Shown here: in pieces, positions 61,153-64,000 of the stretch
Layout of the letters: each line of letters starts with the position of its first letter
Numbering within the stretch: the stretch's first letter is position 1
From: Brevundimonas variabilis
Lineage (GTDB): Bacteria; Pseudomonadota; Alphaproteobacteria; Caulobacterales; Caulobacteraceae
Direction of reading: 5' to 3'
Assembly: GCF_014199945.1 (NCBI RefSeq)
Contig: NZ_JACHOR010000006.1
Span: 208,603-272,602, forward strand
DNA length: 64,000 nucleotides
Notes under the pieces: model-generated
Database searches by the model: none
What the model was told of the DNA's origin: nothing
The model's input: the letters and a program-made list of their open reading frames with translations, nothing else
Translations under genes and position numbers: made by a program

Positions 61153-62022
61153 TCACGGCAGCAAGGGGCCGCGCTCCAGCGCGCGAAGCACCTCCTGGGC
61201 CAGCAGTGCCGCTGGCCCGCCCGTGCCCCGCATCGAGACCAGGGCGATCTCGCTGTCGCTGAGCGGCGGCAGGATATCGCGCAGGACACTCAGATCCCGC
61301 GGTGCCATCGCGGCTGGAAGGACGCCGACCCCGAGGCCGGCCCGGAGCGCTGCCATCTGTCCTGCAAGGCTGGGCGAGGTGAACGAGGCACGGAAGGAAA
61401 GCCCTGCGGCCTCGAGCGCGGCCAGCGCGCGCTTGCGGTAGATATCCGGGGCAGGTGCCAGGATGACCGGCAACGGAGAGGCCTCAAGGATCGATGGATC
61501 AAGCGCAACCCAAACAAGGGGCTCGCTCCAGACCCGCACGCCCAGCTCAGGACCAACAGGCTCCCGCTTGATCAGGGCCAGGTCCAGCAATCCGCGCGAC
61601 ATCTGGTCCAGAAGATTGGCGGTATAGTCGCACGTCACCGAAAGCCTGATGCGCGGGTGGCTCCGGGCAAAGGCGCCCAGGATGCCCGGCAGGTGCATGG
61701 TTGCGATGTCCTCGGGCGCACCGAACCGTACCTCGCCTTCCAGATCGCCCTCGCCGAGCGTTGCGATGATCTCATCGTTGAGGCGCAGCAGATGCCGCGC
61801 CTGTGGCAGTAACCCTGCCCCCTCCGTCGTGAGGGCTATCCCCTTGCCAGAGCGATCCAGCAGGGGCGAACGCAGCTGATCTTCAAGGCGGCGGATCTGC
61901 AGGCTAATGGCCGGCTGGGTGCGGCCCAGAAGACCGGCTGCTCGGGTGAAGCTCCCCGTCTCCACAACGGTGAGGAAGGCGCGAAGGAGATCCAGCTCGA
62001 GGTTGACCTGACGCGCGGACAC
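61153..62022 (-). CDS. LysR-family transcriptional regulator
   Basis: I choose the GTG at 62022, because GGAGG lies 8 nt upstream, giving 289 residues; an ATG at 62049 is an alternative. The N-terminal helix-turn-helix is LDLLRAFLTVVETGSFTRAA, GRTQPAISLQIRRLEDQL. The effector domain contains GEVRFGAPEDIATMHLPGIL and LRAGLGVGVLPAAM. The gene is divergent from an SbtA-like transporter gene with 99 bp between, the usual position for a LysR regulator of its neighbour. Confidence 0.93.
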   Translation of the reverse strand: MSARQVNLELDLLRAFLTVVETGSFTRAAGLLGRTQPAISLQIRRLEDQLRSPLLDRSGKGIALTTEGAGLLPQARHLLRLNDEIIATLGEGDLEGEVRFGAPEDIATMHLPGILGAFARSHPRIRLSVTCDYTANLLDQMSRGLLDLALIKREPVGPELGVRVWSEPLVWVALDPSILEASPLPVILAPAPDIYRKRALAALEAAGLSFRASFTSPSLAGQMAALRAGLGVGVLPAAMAPRDLSVLRDILPPLSDSEIALVSMRGTGGPAALLAQEVLRALERGPLLP

Positions 62023-62121
62023 GGCATTAGCCTCCGTTATGGCAATCATTACATCTATAAACTGGAACGAGGGTCGGGTCGAGGCCAGAGGAGGCATCCC
62101 ATCGACAGAGCCCATTCTCCC

Positions 62122-63096
62122 ATGCCTGATCTCTCCGCAACAGCGGCCCTGCTGACCTCGCCGGCAATCCTGTTCTTCTTTCTGGGGGCTGCTGCGGCGT
62201 TTGCGCGCTCTGATCTGTCGATCCCGGAGCCCGTGGCCAAGGCGCTGTCGCTCTACCTGATGTTCTGCATCGGCTTCAAAGGGGGCGTGGAAGCCCGAAC
62301 GGCTGGCCTGAACGGCGATTTCCTCGCGGTCGCAGCGCTCGGTCTGGCGCTCAGCGCCCTCATGCCCCTCCTCGCCTACATGCTCCTGAAGCGACTGCCG
62401 AGGCTGGACCGGTCGACCGTGTGCGCGATGGCGGCCACCTATGGTTCGGTCTCGGTCGTCACCTTTGCCGCCGGTCAGCAGCACCTGGCGACGCTGGGTC
62501 TTTCATCGGGCGGCTATATGGCGGCTGTCTTGGCCCTGATGGAGACACCGGCCATCCTCACAGCGCTGCTGCTCCTCAATGGCGCGGGTCGCGGCGTCCC
62601 GGGCCAGCGTCGCACGGTCCTGAAGGAGGTTTTCGTGGGGGCTGCGACCGTCATGCTGCTCGGGAGTTTTCTGGTCGGCATGCTCTCCGGCACGGCCGGG
62701 ATGGTCCGGCTGGAGCTGTTCGTCGGCCCCCTATTCCAGGGAGCTCTCTGTTTTTTCCTGCTGGATATCGGACTGACCGCGGCGCGCCGGCTGATGGAGG
62801 GTGGACGCAGGCTCACGCCGTCCGTCGTCGCCTTTGCCATCGGCTTCCCGCTCCTGTCGGCGGCGATGGCGCTTGGGCTGTCACGGCTTGCCGGGCTGGA
62901 TCTGGGCAATGCAGCGCTTCTGACCATCCTGGCGGGCTCTGCATCCTACATTGCCGTCCCTGCAGCCATGCGGCTGGCGGCCCCCGAGGCCGACACGGGC
63001 GTGTTCGTGACCGCGTCGCTCGCCATCACCTTTCCCTTCAACCTCACGATCGGCATCGCGCTCTATACGGCCGCGACCCTGTGGCTATGGCGCTGA
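62122..63096 (+). CDS. SbtA-like sodium-dependent bicarbonate transporter
   Basis: This 324-residue protein has about ten membrane segments with inverted-repeat symmetry. The motifs FCIGFKGGVEAR, AATYGSVSVVTFAAGQQHL and ILAGSASYIAVPAAMRLAAPEAD are those of the SbtA/DUF897 family. Cyanobacterial members carry Na+/HCO3-. The ATG at 62122 has no ribosome site close by; AGGAGG lies 26 nt upstream, next to an in-frame ATC, so the true start is uncertain. In a heterotroph it may supply bicarbonate to carboxylases or carry another anion. Confidence 0.85.
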   Translation: MPDLSATAALLTSPAILFFFLGAAAAFARSDLSIPEPVAKALSLYLMFCIGFKGGVEARTAGLNGDFLAVAALGLALSALMPLLAYMLLKRLPRLDRSTVCAMAATYGSVSVVTFAAGQQHLATLGLSSGGYMAAVLALMETPAILTALLLLNGAGRGVPGQRRTVLKEVFVGAATVMLLGSFLVGMLSGTAGMVRLELFVGPLFQGALCFFLLDIGLTAARRLMEGGRRLTPSVVAFAIGFPLLSAAMALGLSRLAGLDLGNAALLTILAGSASYIAVPAAMRLAAPEADTGVFVTASLAITFPFNLTIGIALYTAATLWLWR

Positions 63097-63108
63097 GGGC
63101 GGCGGATC

Positions 63109-63564
63109 TCAGTGGGTCAGGATGCGCAGCCGCACAGCCTCAAGACCCTGCAGCACCGTTTCGGACGTCTTGTTGGCCTGACATCCGTCGCTCATGATGA
63201 GACGCATGGCACCGACATGGACAGCGACTGACGGCCAGTCCCAGGTGCCGTCGACCTGCATGCGATCGGCGATGTCGCACAGGCTGAAGGTCGCCGTGTA
63301 CAGGGGCCCTGTTTCGAAGAACCCCGCCAGATCAAGAAGATCGGCCGCCAGCGCATAGATCGCCACCTGACTTTCCGCGCTTCGCAGGGCTGTGGCCTCC
63401 TCGAGCTGGACCAGGAGGCTGGTCATCTTGGCGATGCCGGCCTCGCGATGACTCTCCAGACCCTTTTCGGCCATGTCGATGGCTTCCTGAACGGTTCTCC
63501 CGCCCGGACGCGCCATCTTCCGGGAAAGGCTGGACTTGCTCCGCGTGATCTTGACCGTTGTCAT
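63109..63564 (-). CDS. CheE-like small helical protein (chemotaxis-associated)
   Basis: This 151-residue protein lacks membrane segments. The N-terminus RSKSSLSRKMARPGGRTVQEAIDMAEKGLES (two blocks) and the C-terminus WDWPSVAVHVGAMRLI with LEAVRLRILTH resemble proteins annotated CheE in Caulobacter. An alpha-helical, Hpt-like structure is likely, but no phosphorylatable His context is evident. Its start overlaps the stop of the response-regulator gene by 4 nt, so the two are probably partners. The name is tentative. Confidence 0.55.
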   Translation of the reverse strand: MTTVKITRSKSSLSRKMARPGGRTVQEAIDMAEKGLESHREAGIAKMTSLLVQLEEATALRSAESQVAIYALAADLLDLAGFFETGPLYTATFSLCDIADRMQVDGTWDWPSVAVHVGAMRLIMSDGCQANKTSETVLQGLEAVRLRILTH

Positions 63565-64000
63565 AGGGACACTCGCCTTGGTTTCATCAGGTCATCGATG
63601 GCCGACTGATCCATATTGCCCTCCGTCGCCTCGCCGACCTCAGCCGACAGATCGCCGGATCGGCGTCCCGTCGTTCCGGGCGGGGGCCCGAGGTTCCGAA
63701 CATGACGATCGGGACCGACATAACTTTCACAGCTTATGAATGCACGCGTGTCTTTCGACAGCCAGCGAATCCGCTCGAGCAGGATTGACGGAGTCAGCGG
63801 TTTGGTCACGACGAAACTGGCTCCACAGTCCCGGCTCTTGAACACCTTTGCGGAAATGGGGTGCCCGGTGAGCATGATCACCGGTGTTTCGCACATCGGC
63901 GAGGGCATCTCGCGTCTGAGCCATTTGACGAAGTCGTAACCGTCCATTTCGGGCATGGCGCAGTCGACGAGGATGAGGTCGACGGGTTTGCGCTTGAGGA
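63561..64000 (-). CDS. CheY-like response regulator (5' end cut by window)
   Basis: The reading frame is open to the right edge; 146 codons are visible, and the N-terminus lies outside. The receiver domain is seen from LKRKPVDLILVDCAMPEMDGYDF, with its phospho-acceptor Asp, through VIMLTGHP and the Lys in FVVTKPLTPSILLERIRWL. A tail of about 60 residues without a known domain follows (SYVGPDRHVRNLGPP). An apparent ATG at 63956 is internal. Overlap with the CheE-like gene suggests a chemotaxis-type or stalk/flagellar signalling role. Confidence 0.85.
   Translation of the reverse strand, partial: LKRKPVDLILVDCAMPEMDGYDFVKWLRREMPSPMCETPVIMLTGHPISAKVFKSRDCGASFVVTKPLTPSILLERIRWLSKDTRAFISCESYVGPDRHVRNLGPPPGTTGRRSGDLSAEVGEATEGNMDQSAIDDLMKPRRVSL

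Noticed and set aside
1..64000. tRNA, rRNA, CRISPR arrays, insertion sequences or prophage genes
   Set aside because: No cloverleaf-type TPsiC arms, no regularly spaced direct repeats, and no transposase, integrase or phage structural motifs were seen in any frame.

Overview
The window is a high-GC, gene-dense bacterial chromosome segment. It most resembles an alphaproteobacterium of the Caulobacterales (Brevundimonas- or Caulobacter-like). This is inferred from a TonB-dependent receptor of the Xanthomonas/Caulobacter type, the fused MrpA/B antiporter subunit, a TldD/TldE-DUF4159-MoxR-DUF58-BatA cluster and a CheE-like protein. The species cannot be fixed from the sequence alone. I see no rRNA, tRNA, CRISPR array, insertion sequence or prophage.

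Region 1 (1-26.0 kb) is a polysaccharide utilisation locus for pectin, specifically rhamnogalacturonan I. A minus-strand unit encodes the TonB-dependent receptor, a PL26-type rhamnogalacturonan exolyase and a GH2 beta-galactosidase cut by the left edge. A divergent plus-strand unit encodes a PL11 rhamnogalacturonan lyase, a CE12 acetylesterase, a GH43 enzyme and a DUF6250 lipoprotein. Next come an IclR regulator with L-rhamnose mutarotase and L-rhamnose dehydrogenase (minus), and L-rhamnonate dehydratase, diketo-deoxy-rhamnonate hydrolase, ketodeoxy-rhamnonate dehydrogenase and rhamnono-lactonase (plus). Together these form a complete non-phosphorylated rhamnose pathway ending in pyruvate and L-lactate. 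Then follow a PL22 oligogalacturonide lyase, a GPH-type symporter, a GH105 unsaturated rhamnogalacturonyl hydrolase, an FMN L-lactate dehydrogenase that would oxidise the lactate, and an SGNH esterase. A 17-bp inverted repeat, close to ATNTCA-N5-TGACAT, recurs at the promoters of these units and beside the iclR gene. It is a candidate operator joining them into one regulon.

Region 2 (26.2-32.2 kb) is a tightly overlapping mrpABCDEFG Na+(K+)/H+ antiporter operon. Region 3 (32.4-43.1 kb) is an eight-gene run: TldD-like (with a twin-arginine signal), TldE-like, DUF4159, MoxR ATPase, DUF58, BatA-like, DUF4175 and a membrane-anchored GATase-like protein. Its biological role is not established, and it is the best candidate here for an undescribed envelope system.

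Region 4 (43.2-53.3 kb) holds a lone TadG-like protein, a small exported protein, a NarL-type two-component pair, a methyl-accepting chemotaxis protein with a small membrane partner, a hybrid histidine kinase, a TIGR03643 protein, a PNPOx-like flavoprotein and a FolB-like protein. Region 5 (53.5-59.3 kb) is iron uptake: a siderophore-type TonB receptor facing an FbpABC ferric-iron ABC transporter. Region 6 (60.0-64.0 kb) has a TerC/Alx membrane protein, a LysR regulator divergent from an SbtA-type bicarbonate transporter, and the end of a CheE-like/CheY-like gene pair cut by the right edge.
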